Assembly: GCA_027013575.1 (NCBI GenBank)
Contig: JALWGN010000016.1
Location: 1 to 53,547, forward strand
Length of the DNA: 53,547 nucleotides
From: Desulfurobacteriaceae bacterium
GTDB taxonomy: Bacteria > Aquificota > Aquificia > Desulfurobacteriales > Desulfurobacteriaceae
Direction of reading: 5' to 3'
Position 1 is the stretch's first letter, and the number at the start of each line of letters is the position of its first letter. Position numbers and translations under genes: made by a program. This document shows positions 25,060 to 33,139 of the stretch, piece by piece. A model generated the notes under the pieces. That model worked only from the letters and a program-made list of their open reading frames with translations. It did not search any database and had not been told where the DNA came from.

Positions 25060-27304
25060 CGCCGTCTCCTCCCTCTTCCGGCTTCCCCGAACGGAAAGAC
25101 TTTACGTACGGAGACTCTCTCAGGTATTCCCTTATGAGCCTCTTTAGAATTCCCTCTCCGTAGCCGTGGACGATTTTTACCTCCTTAACTCCAACTAAGT
25201 TTGCCTCGTCAAGGAACTTCTCAACAGCCCTTAAGGCCTCCTCTCCCCTCATCCCGAGGACTTTTAGAACAGGAAAGAAACTTGCAGGCCTTTTAACGTT
25301 AACGCTTACAGTTTCTTCTTTTTTAGGAGCTTCTTCTACAACCTCTAACTGTGAGAGTTTTACGTCCACCTTTAGAGCTCCTACCTGAACCTTTGCCGTT
25401 TTCCTCTCCCTGTTTATCTCAACAACGGTTCCCTTCCTTCCGCTCTTTAGTAGCTTTACCGTATCTCCTACCTTTGGTTCCCTTTTCGGCTTTATCTCCT
25501 CCTCTAACTTTGCCCTGTTTCTAACGCTTACAACAACCTTTTTAACCTTCTGCCTTGCCCTCTCGGCCTCTTTCTCCTTTAGAGCCTCTTCGGTCTTCTT
25601 CTCAAGCTCCTCTATGTAAGACTTGAGCTTCTCTGAGAACTCCTCCCTTAGCTTGCGCTCTTTCTCGTGGAGCTCCCTCTCCTTCTCCTCTAATCTCTTT
25701 TTCAGCTCCTCTACCCTTTTCCTCTCACTCTCAAGCCGTTTGTACTCCTTCTCAAGGGCTTCTAATATGTCTTCTGCCAGCTTGTCTTCAGCCTTCATAA
25801 GGCTCTTAGCGGTCTCTATAACTTCCTTCGGAACGCCGAACCTCTCTGCAATTACAAGGGCGTAGCTCCTTCCAACTATCCCGTAGGCAAGCCTGTAGAG
25901 GGGTTTCAGAGTTTTCTCGTCAAAGAGAACAGATGCAACCTCGTAGTACTCGTCTTTGTAGGCAAAGAGCTTTACAGGTGTAAAGTGGGTTGTTGTTACA
26001 ACCTTTGCTCCTTTCTCTTTAAGGTATTTAAGTATTGCAACTGCCAGCGTTGAACCCTCTACCGGATCCGTTCCCGCTCCAAGCTCGTCTAAGAGGACTA
26101 AAGAGTCTGAGTCTGCCTCCCTCAGTATCCCTGCAATGTTCTTTATGTGGCCGCTAAAAGTTGAGAGGGACTGCTCAATGCTCTGTTCGTCTCCTATGTC
26201 TGCAAACCACTTCTTAAAGAGCCTGAGGGAGCTCCCCTCCTCTGCCGGAACGAGGAAACCTGTTTGAGCCATAAGGGTTAAGATTCCAGCAGTTTTAAGG
26301 GTTACAGTTTTTCCTCCCGTGTTGGGTCCCGTTATAACGAGCCCCCTCTCAAGCCTTATGTCAACGGGAACTGTCTCTTTGCCGGAGAGAACCAAAAGAG
26401 GGTGCCTTGCCCCTTTAAGGTTTAATCTGCTACCGATTTCAGGGAGTGTCCCTTTCAGCTTTAAGCTCATGTAAGAAACGGCGTAGCGCCTGTCTACCTC
26501 AACTAGCGTTTTAAAGCTCTCCTCTATCTCCTCTCTGAATTCAGAGGCCAGCTTTGAGAGCTCCCTCAGTATCCTCCTTACCTCATCCTTCTCTTTAGAG
26601 CGGAGCTCCCGCAATCTGTTGTTCTCTTCAACAACCGACAGTGGTTCAACGTAGAGGGTCTGGCCTGAGGAAGACCTGTCGTGAACTATTCCCTTAAACC
26701 TCTTAAGGAACTGAGGCTTTGCCAGTATTACGTACCTGCCGTCCCTCTCTGTAACTATCCTGTCTGGGCACAGGTCTTCGTTCCTGTTGACGATGGAGTT
26801 TAACTTCTCCTTTATCCTCTCTGAAACCTGCTTTAGAGAACGCCTTATAGACCTCAGCTGAGGGGAGGCTGAGTCTAAAATCTCTCCCGTCTCGTCAACC
26901 GACTGGTTGAGTTTTGAGCGGAGCTCCCCAACCTCCTTTAACCTCTCTCCAAAGAACCTTATCCTCTCAAACCTCTCGTCAAGTTCAGAGAAGAACCGCT
27001 TTAAAACGGCAGACTGGTTTAAAACCTTTAAGAGGGAAAGGAGTTCTTCAGGGCTTAAAACTGTTCCCTCAACCCTTAGCTTTTCTAAAACGGCAGAGAT
27101 GTCAGGAAACGTCTCTAACGGAAGGTTTCTCTCTGATAGGAGTTTTACGAACGTGTCTGTGAGGGAGAGCTCCCTCTCAACCTCTTCTCTCTTCGTCTTT
27201 GGGCGAAGTAGAAGAACAGACTCCTTTCCCGGTTCGCTCTTTGCAAGGCGGGAGGTTTCAGAGAGGAGTTTAAAGAATTCAAGGGTTTTAAGTGTCTTCT
27301 CCAT
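25037..27304 (-). CDS. mutS2: Endonuclease MutS2 with C-terminal Smr domain
   Basis: A protein of ~755 aa. The MutS core and lever region are followed by Walker A GPNTGGKTVTLKT, the ABC-type segment DEQSIEQSLSTFSGH and Walker B LVLLDELGAGTDP. A long Glu/Lys coiled coil follows (about residues 515-610), then a C-terminal Smr nuclease domain with MRGEEA and HGYGEG motifs. MutS2 limits homologous recombination and, in other bacteria, splits collided ribosomes. It is not the mismatch-repair MutS. The start is uncertain: ATG 27304 is closest to the family N-terminus, but the nearest GGAG lies ~14 bases upstream. Confidence 0.9.
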   Translation of the reverse strand: MEKTLKTLEFFKLLSETSRLAKSEPGKESVLLLRPKTKREEVERELSLTDTFVKLLSERNLPLETFPDISAVLEKLRVEGTVLSPEELLSLLKVLNQSAVLKRFFSELDERFERIRFFGERLKEVGELRSKLNQSVDETGEILDSASPQLRSIRRSLKQVSERIKEKLNSIVNRNEDLCPDRIVTERDGRYVILAKPQFLKRFKGIVHDRSSSGQTLYVEPLSVVEENNRLRELRSKEKDEVRRILRELSKLASEFREEIEESFKTLVEVDRRYAVSYMSLKLKGTLPEIGSRLNLKGARHPLLVLSGKETVPVDIRLERGLVITGPNTGGKTVTLKTAGILTLMAQTGFLVPAEEGSSLRLFKKWFADIGDEQSIEQSLSTFSGHIKNIAGILREADSDSLVLLDELGAGTDPVEGSTLAVAILKYLKEKGAKVVTTTHFTPVKLFAYKDEYYEVASVLFDEKTLKPLYRLAYGIVGRSYALVIAERFGVPKEVIETAKSLMKAEDKLAEDILEALEKEYKRLESERKRVEELKKRLEEKERELHEKERKLREEFSEKLKSYIEELEKKTEEALKEKEAERARQKVKKVVVSVRNRAKLEEEIKPKREPKVGDTVKLLKSGRKGTVVEINRERKTAKVQVGALKVDVKLSQLEVVEEAPKKEETVSVNVKRPASFFPVLKVLGMRGEEALRAVEKFLDEANLVGVKEVKIVHGYGEGILKRLIREYLRESPYVKSFRSGKPEEGGDGVTVVELR

Positions 27305-27391
27305 CAGAAGGTGCCCCGCTCCTTTGAACGTAATATGAAGACCCCCCTCCAATTACCCAAAGAAGCGAGGCACCAACTTCTAACGATTAAC

Positions 27392-27418
27392 ATTATACCA
27401 GATTCCTTATGTAAGCAA
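27392..27418 (-). promoter_or_regulatory. Possible promoter for mutS2
   Basis: On the minus strand a TATAAT (27392-27397) lies 15 bp after TTGCTT (27413-27418), inside the gap and 3' end of yqeY. The spacing is shorter than ideal. Confidence 0.4.
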
Positions 27419-27850
27419 CTCCTTAACGATTCTGTTGACAACCGAGCCGTCTGCCCTTCCCTTAACTTTGGGCATAACGGCCTTCATAACTTTTCCCATG
27501 TCTTTAACAGAGGAGGCTCCAACTTCCTCAATGGTCTGTTTAACTACCTCTCTAATCTCCTCTTCGCTCATCTGCTTAGGGAGGTAAGACTCAACAACGG
27601 CAAGCTCGGCCTTCTCCTTCTCTACTAAGTCCTGCCTGCCGCCCTTTTCGTACATCTCAATAGACTCTTTTCTCTGCTTTGCGTACTTCATGAGGAGCTG
27701 GATAATCTCCTCGTCTGTCAGCTCTCCCCTCTTCTCAATCTCGGCGTTCTTTATGAGGGAGTTGATCATTCTAATCGTTGAGAGTTTTACCTTATCCTTG
27801 GCCTTCATGGCCTCTTTCATGTCGGCCTTCAGGCGCTCCTTTAAGCTCAT
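27407..27850 (-). CDS. yqeY: GatB/YqeY-domain protein
   Basis: A 147 aa helical protein with the YqeY signature: an N-terminal MSLKERLKADMKEAMKAKD helix, then ELTDEEIIQLLMKYAKQRKES and a C-terminal DMGKVMKAVMPKVKGRADG stretch. It resembles the tRNA-interacting tail of GatB; the cellular role is unproven. It lies 13 nt downstream of rpsU, the widely conserved rpsU-yqeY pair. Confidence 0.9.
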   Translation of the reverse strand: MSLKERLKADMKEAMKAKDKVKLSTIRMINSLIKNAEIEKRGELTDEEIIQLLMKYAKQRKESIEMYEKGGRQDLVEKEKAELAVVESYLPKQMSEEEIREVVKQTIEEVGASSVKDMGKVMKAVMPKVKGRADGSVVNRIVKELLT

Positions 27851-27863
27851 CGTTTCTCCTCAA

Positions 27864-28091
27864 TTACTTTTTCTTCTTCTTACCCTTTGGTGGAAGAAGA
27901 CCGCGCTTTTTGAGGGCTTTAATCAGCCTCTTCCTTGCAGCCATTGCCTTTCTTTTCCTCTTCTCAGAGGGTTTCTCGTAGTACTCTCTCCTCTTGATCT
28001 CTGTAAGGATTCCTTCCTTTTCGCAGAGCTTCTTGAACCTTTTCAGTGCCTTCTCAAAAGGTTCTCCGTCTCTAACGTAAACTGTTGCCAT
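27864..28091 (-). CDS. rpsU: 30S ribosomal protein S21
   Basis: A 75 aa basic protein starting [20 protein letters not shown] and ending in a Lys-rich tail, a clear S21. S21 binds the small-subunit platform near the anti-Shine-Dalgarno. The ATG at 28091 behind AAGGAGG is the true start; an in-frame extension to 28130 would remove the canonical N-terminus and overlap the promoter. Confidence 0.95.
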   Translation of the reverse strand: MATVYVRDGEPFEKALKRFKKLCEKEGILTEIKRREYYEKPSEKRKRKAMAARKRLIKALKKRGLLPPKGKKKKK

Positions 28092-28129
28092 AAAGCATCG
28101 CCTCCTTTTCAGGGTTTTTCGCAGAGGCA

Positions 28130-28158
28130 ATTATATGATTGTTGCCTTCCTTTGTCCA
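28130..28158 (-). promoter_or_regulatory. Sigma-70 promoter for rpsU-yqeY
   Basis: On the minus strand TGGACA (28153-28158) and a perfect TATAAT (28130-28135) are separated by exactly 17 bp, 38 bp before the rpsU ATG. Confidence 0.8.
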
Positions 28159-28173
28159 CAGATATTTAAAACA

Positions 28174-28383
28174 TCAGGCGTGAGAAAACAGGAATTTTCC
28201 GACTATCGGGAGCTCCACATCCTTTCTCTTACTCCAGTCAAAAATCTCAAGGCCTACTATCTCATCGTTTTCATCGTAGTCAACGATAATTCCCTCATCT
28301 TCTAAATGTTCACTCTCAACCGGTTTCCTGTTGCTCAGTTCAATGACGAGAATGTCAACGTCCGGACTATACTTTATTCGCAC
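28174..28383 (-). CDS. DUF2283 family protein, putative antitoxin
   Basis: A 69 aa protein with the DUF2283 pattern: a YSPDVDILVIELSN strand pair, EGIIVDYDENDEIVGLEIFD and a short tail. Members commonly sit next to a DUF4258 protein, as here, and the pair is regarded as a candidate toxin-antitoxin module. GTG at 28383, eight bases after AAGGAGG, overlaps the end of the DUF4258 gene by 10 nt. The antitoxin role is inference from pairing. Confidence 0.8.
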   Translation of the reverse strand: MRIKYSPDVDILVIELSNRKPVESEHLEDEGIIVDYDENDEIVGLEIFDWSKRKDVELPIVGKFLFSHA

Positions 28384-28643
28384 AGTCCTTTCCTCCTTAA
28401 ATTCCTATCAAACATCAGGGTTATGACTTTTAATTTATCCCTTTCCACTTCCACTACTATACGTAAACACCTTCCGGCAATTTTCTTAATGCGCCACTCT
28501 CTGTTGGGATGTTTAGGGTCTGACAGGGTGAAATCGGGAAAGAGTATGGCCGACTTTACTAACTCTTCTGTTAGAGGCACTGGAGATTCGGACTTTCTCC
28601 TGTGAAACCTGTCCCAGAAGTGTTCTGTGTAGATAATCTCCAA
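28374..28643 (-). CDS. DUF4258 family protein, putative toxin
   Basis: An 89 aa basic protein. It has an N-terminal TEHFWDRFHRRK helix, a LVKSAILFPDFTL segment and a C-terminal LKVITLMFDR strand, matching DUF4258, which is distantly RelE/BrnT-like. TTG at 28643 has GGAG six bases upstream. It precedes DUF2283 with a 10 nt overlap, so the two are translated together. Toxicity is inferred only from the known association. Confidence 0.75.
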   Translation of the reverse strand: MEIIYTEHFWDRFHRRKSESPVPLTEELVKSAILFPDFTLSDPKHPNREWRIKKIAGRCLRIVVEVERDKLKVITLMFDRNLRRKGLCE

Positions 28644-28679
28644 AACTTACTCCGTTGAGGATTAAGGGGAGGGAGCTCC

Positions 28680-29681
28680 CTACTCCCCCTCTCTAAGCCA
28701 CTTTGCCGCGTCTAAGGCGTGGTAGGTGAGGATCAGGTCTGCTCCTGCCCTTTTCATAGCAGTTAACGTTTCAAGGACGATTTTCCTCTCGTCTATCCAG
28801 CCCTTTATTGCAGCGGCTTTAACCATTGAGTACTCGCCGCTTACGTTGTAGGCTGCCGTTGGGTACTTGAAAGTCTCTTTAACCGCCCTTATCACGTCCA
28901 TGTAGGCAAGTGCCGGCTTAACCATTACGATGTCTGCTCCCTCCTGAATGTCTAAGGCCACTTCCCTTAGAGCTTCGTTGAAGTTTGCAGGATCCATCTG
29001 GTAGGTTCTCCTGTCTCCGAAGGAGGGAGCGGACTCTGCGGCGTCTCTGAAAGGCCCGTAGTAGGCCGAGGCGTACTTTGCTGCGTAAGACATTATCGGA
29101 ATGTCTGTAAACCCTGCAGCGTCAAGCCCTTCCCTTATCGCCTTTATCATTCCGTCCATCATTCCAGAGGGAGCTACCATGTCGGCACCGGCAGAGGCGT
29201 GGGAGACGACCTGTTTTTTAAGGAGCTCCAGTGTCCTGTCGTTGTCAACGTCGCAAACTTCCCCTGAACAGGCCAGATACCCGCAGTGGCCGTGGGAGGT
29301 GTACTCACAGAAGCAGACGTCTGTAATTACGTAGAGCTCCGGGAGTTCTCTTTTAAGTTTCCTGATTGCTCTCTGGATTATTCCGTTTTCTGAGTAGGAG
29401 TCTGAGCCAAGCTCGTCTTTGTGTTCAGGAATTCCAAAGAGGATTACTGCAGGTATTCCAAGGCTTAGAACCTTCTCTCCTATCTCAGGGAGCCTGTCTA
29501 CCGAATACCTGAACTGCCCCGGCATTGAGGGGATTTCCTCTTTAACGTTCTCTCCCTCCACAACGAAGATAGGGTATATAAAGTCGTTGGGAGTCAGAAC
29601 AGTTTCCCTTACCATTCTCCTTATGTTCTCATTCTTCCTGAGCCTTCTCAGTCGGAGCTCCGGGAACCTTCCTGTCAGCAT
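28680..29681 (-). CDS. hemB: Delta-aminolevulinic acid dehydratase (porphobilinogen synthase)
   Basis: A 333 aa enzyme of normal length. The Zn-ligand cysteines lie in [14 protein letters not shown], so it is the zinc-dependent class. Schiff-base lysines lie in SYAAKYAS and [10 protein letters not shown]. It condenses two 5-aminolevulinate molecules to porphobilinogen for haem and cobamide synthesis. ATG 29681 follows AAAGGAGGAG; an in-frame extension upstream is not family-like. Confidence 0.95.
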   Translation of the reverse strand: MLTGRFPELRLRRLRKNENIRRMVRETVLTPNDFIYPIFVVEGENVKEEIPSMPGQFRYSVDRLPEIGEKVLSLGIPAVILFGIPEHKDELGSDSYSENGIIQRAIRKLKRELPELYVITDVCFCEYTSHGHCGYLACSGEVCDVDNDRTLELLKKQVVSHASAGADMVAPSGMMDGMIKAIREGLDAAGFTDIPIMSYAAKYASAYYGPFRDAAESAPSFGDRRTYQMDPANFNEALREVALDIQEGADIVMVKPALAYMDVIRAVKETFKYPTAAYNVSGEYSMVKAAAIKGWIDERKIVLETLTAMKRAGADLILTYHALDAAKWLREGE

Positions 29682-29711
29682 CGCCTCCTCCTTTTCTTTG
29701 GTCGGTTTCCA

Positions 29712-29717
29712 ATTATA
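29712..29717 (-). promoter_or_regulatory. Possible hemB -10 element
   Basis: A perfect TATAAT on the minus strand, 31 bp before the hemB ATG. The region 16-17 bp upstream (CTTCTG/GCTTCT) is a poor -35 match, so this is tentative. Confidence 0.4.
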
Positions 29718-29805
29718 GCGTTTTCGCAAAAAGCAGAAGCGTTTTTTCTAACCCTTTAGTTGAGGGATTTATAGCTTTTTCAGTTAACCGTTTTCCGGGG
29801 GAGCT

Positions 29806-30534
29806 GTGATCTACAGTTTAAAGGGTAATGGGCGGGAGATTTTCCTTTTAGAGACTGAACCTTTAGGAGCTCTCTCTGTAGCCGAGAGCGGAGCAGTTGA
29901 CAGCTATCAGGAGATGTCTGTTTTGGGAAGTTCCGTTAATGTAGGGATAGGAAAAAGTGCCGTTTTTCCTGAGAGTCAGAGGAACTACGCAACCATTCTA
30001 ACAGTTGCAAGAGCTTTGGGGTTTGTTTTGGCGGGAGCTCCCCTTGAGGCGGCAGTTGCTCTCTCTGAGATGGGAGCTGCTGCCGTTAGGCTTGGGGTTT
30101 TTGCCGTCTCTGAGCTCCTCTCCCCTGAGAGAGCCCTCAACCTCTCTTTAGAGGGGGCTAAGGCCTTTGAATACGAGGGAGTTTTAAGGGAAGAGTTTGA
30201 GAGTATTCTTAAAAGGAGTGAGCCGAACTTGAGGGAGCTCCTTGGAACCGGTTACTACACCAGGGTTGTAGGAGACAGCCATGGAGAGGTTATCCCTGAA
30301 GAGATTTCTGCCGGTGAGCCCGTTTTTGTCGTTCGGGAGGAGAACCCCAGCCACCGGCTTGCCGTTAAACTCCTCTACAGAGACGGCAGGAAGATGGGAT
30401 ACTTAAGGAGGGGGATTGCCGACCTTGTTGCTCCGCTGATGGACGGAGGAGTATTCCTGAAAGGGGAAGTTGTTCAGGTTTTAGCGGAGAATCCCGCCAA
30501 CAGGAGAATTTACGTAAGGGTGGTGGAGGTTTAG
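29806..30534 (+). CDS. HIRAN-domain protein
   Basis: A 242 aa protein. The C-terminal ~80 residues are a clear HIRAN domain: an EPVFVVREENPSHRLAVKL strand pair, then GRKMGYLRRGIADLVAPLMDGG. HIRAN binds DNA ends or 3'-OH single strands in HLTF/Rad5 helicases and also occurs alone in bacteria. The N-terminal ~155 residues are helical, Ala/Glu/Leu-rich and unrecognised. GTG 29806 follows GGGGGAG. It is a single-gene unit divergent from hemB. The exact role is unknown; a DNA-repair link is inference. Confidence 0.7.
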   Translation: MIYSLKGNGREIFLLETEPLGALSVAESGAVDSYQEMSVLGSSVNVGIGKSAVFPESQRNYATILTVARALGFVLAGAPLEAAVALSEMGAAAVRLGVFAVSELLSPERALNLSLEGAKAFEYEGVLREEFESILKRSEPNLRELLGTGYYTRVVGDSHGEVIPEEISAGEPVFVVREENPSHRLAVKLLYRDGRKMGYLRRGIADLVAPLMDGGVFLKGEVVQVLAENPANRRIYVRVVEV

Positions 30535-30881
30535 CTCCACCACTCCTCCTCTCTTGCCTCTATAACCGTTTCTGTTATCAGGAGAATTACCGAGAAGACG
30601 TTTGCAACTAAAGCTCCCCAGGCAAGTGCTTCAACGAGGGAGCTCCTTGACCCCATCTCATAGAAGATGAGAGCCGGTATCAGGTGGAGGTCTGCTGCAA
30701 GGCTGGTTGCAAGGAGCTCTGCACTCAGCGTTTTCTTGCTTCCGATCTTTAAAAGGGTTGCAATCAGGTTAAAAGTAACCGAGGCTATCAGCTCGTAAGG
30801 GTCTCCGTCAACGACAAACCCCACAGTTGTTGTTAGAGACATCATTATGAAAAACGCCGTTCCAACTTTTCCCCAGTCCAT
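30531..30881 (-). CDS. Small integral membrane protein of unknown function
   Basis: A 116 aa protein with three or four hydrophobic helices (e.g. VGTAFFIMMSLTTTVGFVV and ANVFSVILLITETVI) and a short acidic C-terminus. I do not recognise it securely. The ATG at 30881 lies two bases after the stop of the K+ channel gene, so it is almost certainly cotranscribed with and perhaps functionally tied to the channel. Its stop overlaps the HIRAN gene tail-to-tail by 4 nt. Confidence 0.7.
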   Translation of the reverse strand: MDWGKVGTAFFIMMSLTTTVGFVVDGDPYELIASVTFNLIATLLKIGSKKTLSAELLATSLAADLHLIPALIFYEMGSRSSLVEALAWGALVANVFSVILLITETVIEAREEEWWS

Positions 30882-30883
30882 AC

Positions 30884-32026
30884 CTAACCTCCCAGCCTCT
30901 CTTTCAGTTTCCTTTTAAGCATTGCACTTCTTGAGGTAATCTTACCTTTAAAGAGGACTTTAACTGCCTCTTTCAGCCTTTCCTTTGGAGCAACAACCAC
31001 CAAAACGTCTAAAGGCTCAATAACTGTGTCCCCTCCCGGCGTGAAAATAACCCTTCCGTCAGACTTCTTTACGGCTATTACCGTAATTCCAAACCGTCTT
31101 CTAAGGTCTAACTCTTTGAGGGTTTTGTTTACAACCGGGGAGTCTGGCTGAACTACAAACTCCTCTATGTCAATAAAGGTGTGCTCTCCAAACAGAATCT
31201 CCTCTAAGAGGGAGCGCTCTCCAAAAATCGGAGGTTTCCTTGCAAGTATCGCCACCCTCTTTGAGATTATAGAGGGAATTGTCTCAACGTAGTCTGCTCC
31301 GACGAGCTTTAGTTTCTCTTTAAACTCCGGGTTTTTTACAAGGCCGATTATGAAAAACGGGTAGATGTTGTTTTTTGATACGACGTTTTTAACCGTTAGC
31401 GTTATTGCAAGGTTTTTGTAGTCGTCTTTTGTGGCAACGATTGCTCCAACAGCAGACTCAATGTTTGCAAGGATTAAGGTGTTTTCGTCTGCCGGGTTAA
31501 GGTTTAAGTAAAACCTTACTTCGTGCTCCTTTGCAAACTCTTCAAGCTCAGGGTCTTCAGAGATAACGACAACGGGAATTCTGTAGTAGTGGAGCTCCCT
31601 TATCAGCTCAACAACGTAGTCGTTGAATCCGAAGATTAAGTAGTGGCCTTTAAGTGCAGAGATGTCGTTTACCATCTTCCTGAACCTCAGAATTGATTTC
31701 AGCTCCCCGCTTGTTACAAGGTTTATGAGAACGGCCAGTGAGTAGCCCATAACGGCTCCAACCCCAACAGTCATAACAAAGAGGTTGAAGATACGGTCTT
31801 TAGCCGTCATGTTCCACATTTCGCCGTAGCCTATCGTTGTAACTGTAAGGATTGTCATGTAAAAGGCTTTCAGGAGGTTTACCTTTGAGACGACCATGTA
31901 ACCGATGGTTGAAACCATTATGGCTACAAGGCCGACGATGAGGGGAGCCCTGAACTTCATTAAAATCTCTAAAACCCTGTCCTGACTGAACTTCTTAGGA
32001 ATCTGTTTTTCTAACTGTTTCTTCAC
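30884..32026 (-). CDS. Two-TM potassium channel with RCK/TrkA regulatory domain
   Basis: A 380 aa protein. Two membrane helices flank the pore loop with the K+ filter TTIGYGE (around residue 66). A TrkA-N/RCK Rossmann domain follows (LIFGFNDYVVELIREL), then a TrkA-C domain (DSPVVNKTLKELDLRRRFGITVIAV). This is the MthK-like architecture, gated by Ca2+ or nucleotides bound to the RCK ring. GTG at 32026 has GGGTAGGGAG upstream. The small membrane gene downstream may be an accessory. Confidence 0.9.
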   Translation of the reverse strand: MKKQLEKQIPKKFSQDRVLEILMKFRAPLIVGLVAIMVSTIGYMVVSKVNLLKAFYMTILTVTTIGYGEMWNMTAKDRIFNLFVMTVGVGAVMGYSLAVLINLVTSGELKSILRFRKMVNDISALKGHYLIFGFNDYVVELIRELHYYRIPVVVISEDPELEEFAKEHEVRFYLNLNPADENTLILANIESAVGAIVATKDDYKNLAITLTVKNVVSKNNIYPFFIIGLVKNPEFKEKLKLVGADYVETIPSIISKRVAILARKPPIFGERSLLEEILFGEHTFIDIEEFVVQPDSPVVNKTLKELDLRRRFGITVIAVKKSDGRVIFTPGGDTVIEPLDVLVVVAPKERLKEAVKVLFKGKITSRSAMLKRKLKERLGG

Positions 32027-32029
32027 TCC

Positions 32030-33139
32030 CTACCCCAGAAATCTCCTGAGTCTCTCAAGTCCCTCCTCTATGTTTGAGAGCTCCGTGCAGAAAGAGAACC
32101 TGACAAACTTTTCAGTTCCATTGTATCCGAAATCCTTCCCCGGTGTTATTGCAACTTTTGCCTTTTCTAAAACCTCAAAGGCGAAGCTGTAGCTGTCGTC
32201 TGTGAACCGTGAAGCGTCTGCGTAGATGTAGAATGCTCCCTGCGGCTCTGCCGGTATCTTAAAGCCTATCTCCTTTAAGCCTTTCAGTAGAACGTCTCTT
32301 CTCTTTCTGAAAATCTCAACGTTGCTGCGGAGCTCCTCTAAAACCTCCTGGTCAAAACACCTAATAGCTGCAATCTGGGAAACCGTTGGCGGAGAGATTA
32401 CGATATTCTGAAGGATTGCCGTAAGGTCTGAAACCAATTCCTCCGGAACCACGAGCCAGCCCAGTCTCCAGCCTGTCATCAAGAAAAATTTTGAGAAGCC
32501 GTTTACAACGGCAGCGTTCCCCGTTACCTCCAAAACAGAGGGAGCTTTCCCCGAGTAGGTAAGGCCGTGGTAGATCTCGTCTGAAACTAAGAATGCTTTC
32601 TCTGAAAGAGCTCTCAGTTCCTCTTTTGTGTAAACCGTTCCCGTTGGGTTTGACGGGGAGTTTACGATTAAAACGGGAGTTTCTACCTTTTGTGGCTTAA
32701 CTTTGAACTCGTTTTCAGGGTAAACGTTAACCGCTCTCCCCTTTAAGCTAAGGAACTTTATCATGTTCTTGTAGCAGGGGTATCCCGGGTCTGTGTATGA
32801 GATCTCCCCGAGGGTTTCTCCGATAACCTTTAAGAGGGCTAAAAGGCCGGGGGAGCTCCCCGGGGTAACGATTACCTGTTCAGGCTTAGCCTTAACTCGG
32901 TATTCCCTCTCGTAGTATTCGGCTATAGCCTCCCTCAGAGGGAGAATTCCCACGCTCTCTGTGTATCTCAGCTCGCAGGTCTCTATCGCCTTCTTTGCTT
33001 CTTCTTTAACTTTTCGGGGAACCGGTAGGTCAGGTTCCCCTATTTCAAAGTGGATAACCTTTTCTCCGCTCCTCTCAATCTCCTTTGCTCTCTCAAGAAC
33101 CTTCATAACGTAGAAAGGCTCAACCAACAACCTCTCCAT
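32030..33139 (-). CDS. Class I/II PLP-dependent aminotransferase
   Basis: A 369 aa fold-type I aminotransferase with HFEIGEPDLPVP at the N-terminus, the VNSPSNPTGTVY substrate loop, LVSDEIYHGLTYSG and SKFFLMTGWRLGW with the PLP lysine. It is close to aspartate/aromatic or LL-diaminopimelate-type enzymes; the substrate cannot be assigned. ATG 33139 overlaps mtaB by 20 nt and the stop is 3 nt before the channel gene. Confidence 0.85.
   Translation of the reverse strand: MERLLVEPFYVMKVLERAKEIERSGEKVIHFEIGEPDLPVPRKVKEEAKKAIETCELRYTESVGILPLREAIAEYYEREYRVKAKPEQVIVTPGSSPGLLALLKVIGETLGEISYTDPGYPCYKNMIKFLSLKGRAVNVYPENEFKVKPQKVETPVLIVNSPSNPTGTVYTKEELRALSEKAFLVSDEIYHGLTYSGKAPSVLEVTGNAAVVNGFSKFFLMTGWRLGWLVVPEELVSDLTAILQNIVISPPTVSQIAAIRCFDQEVLEELRSNVEIFRKRRDVLLKGLKEIGFKIPAEPQGAFYIYADASRFTDDSYSFAFEVLEKAKVAITPGKDFGYNGTEKFVRFSFCTELSNIEEGLERLRRFLG

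Noticed and set aside
28662-28692. GC-rich inverted repeat at the hemB stop
   Set aside because: It consists mainly of the genome-wide GGGAGCTCCC palindrome, without loop or T-run, so a terminator call is not supported.
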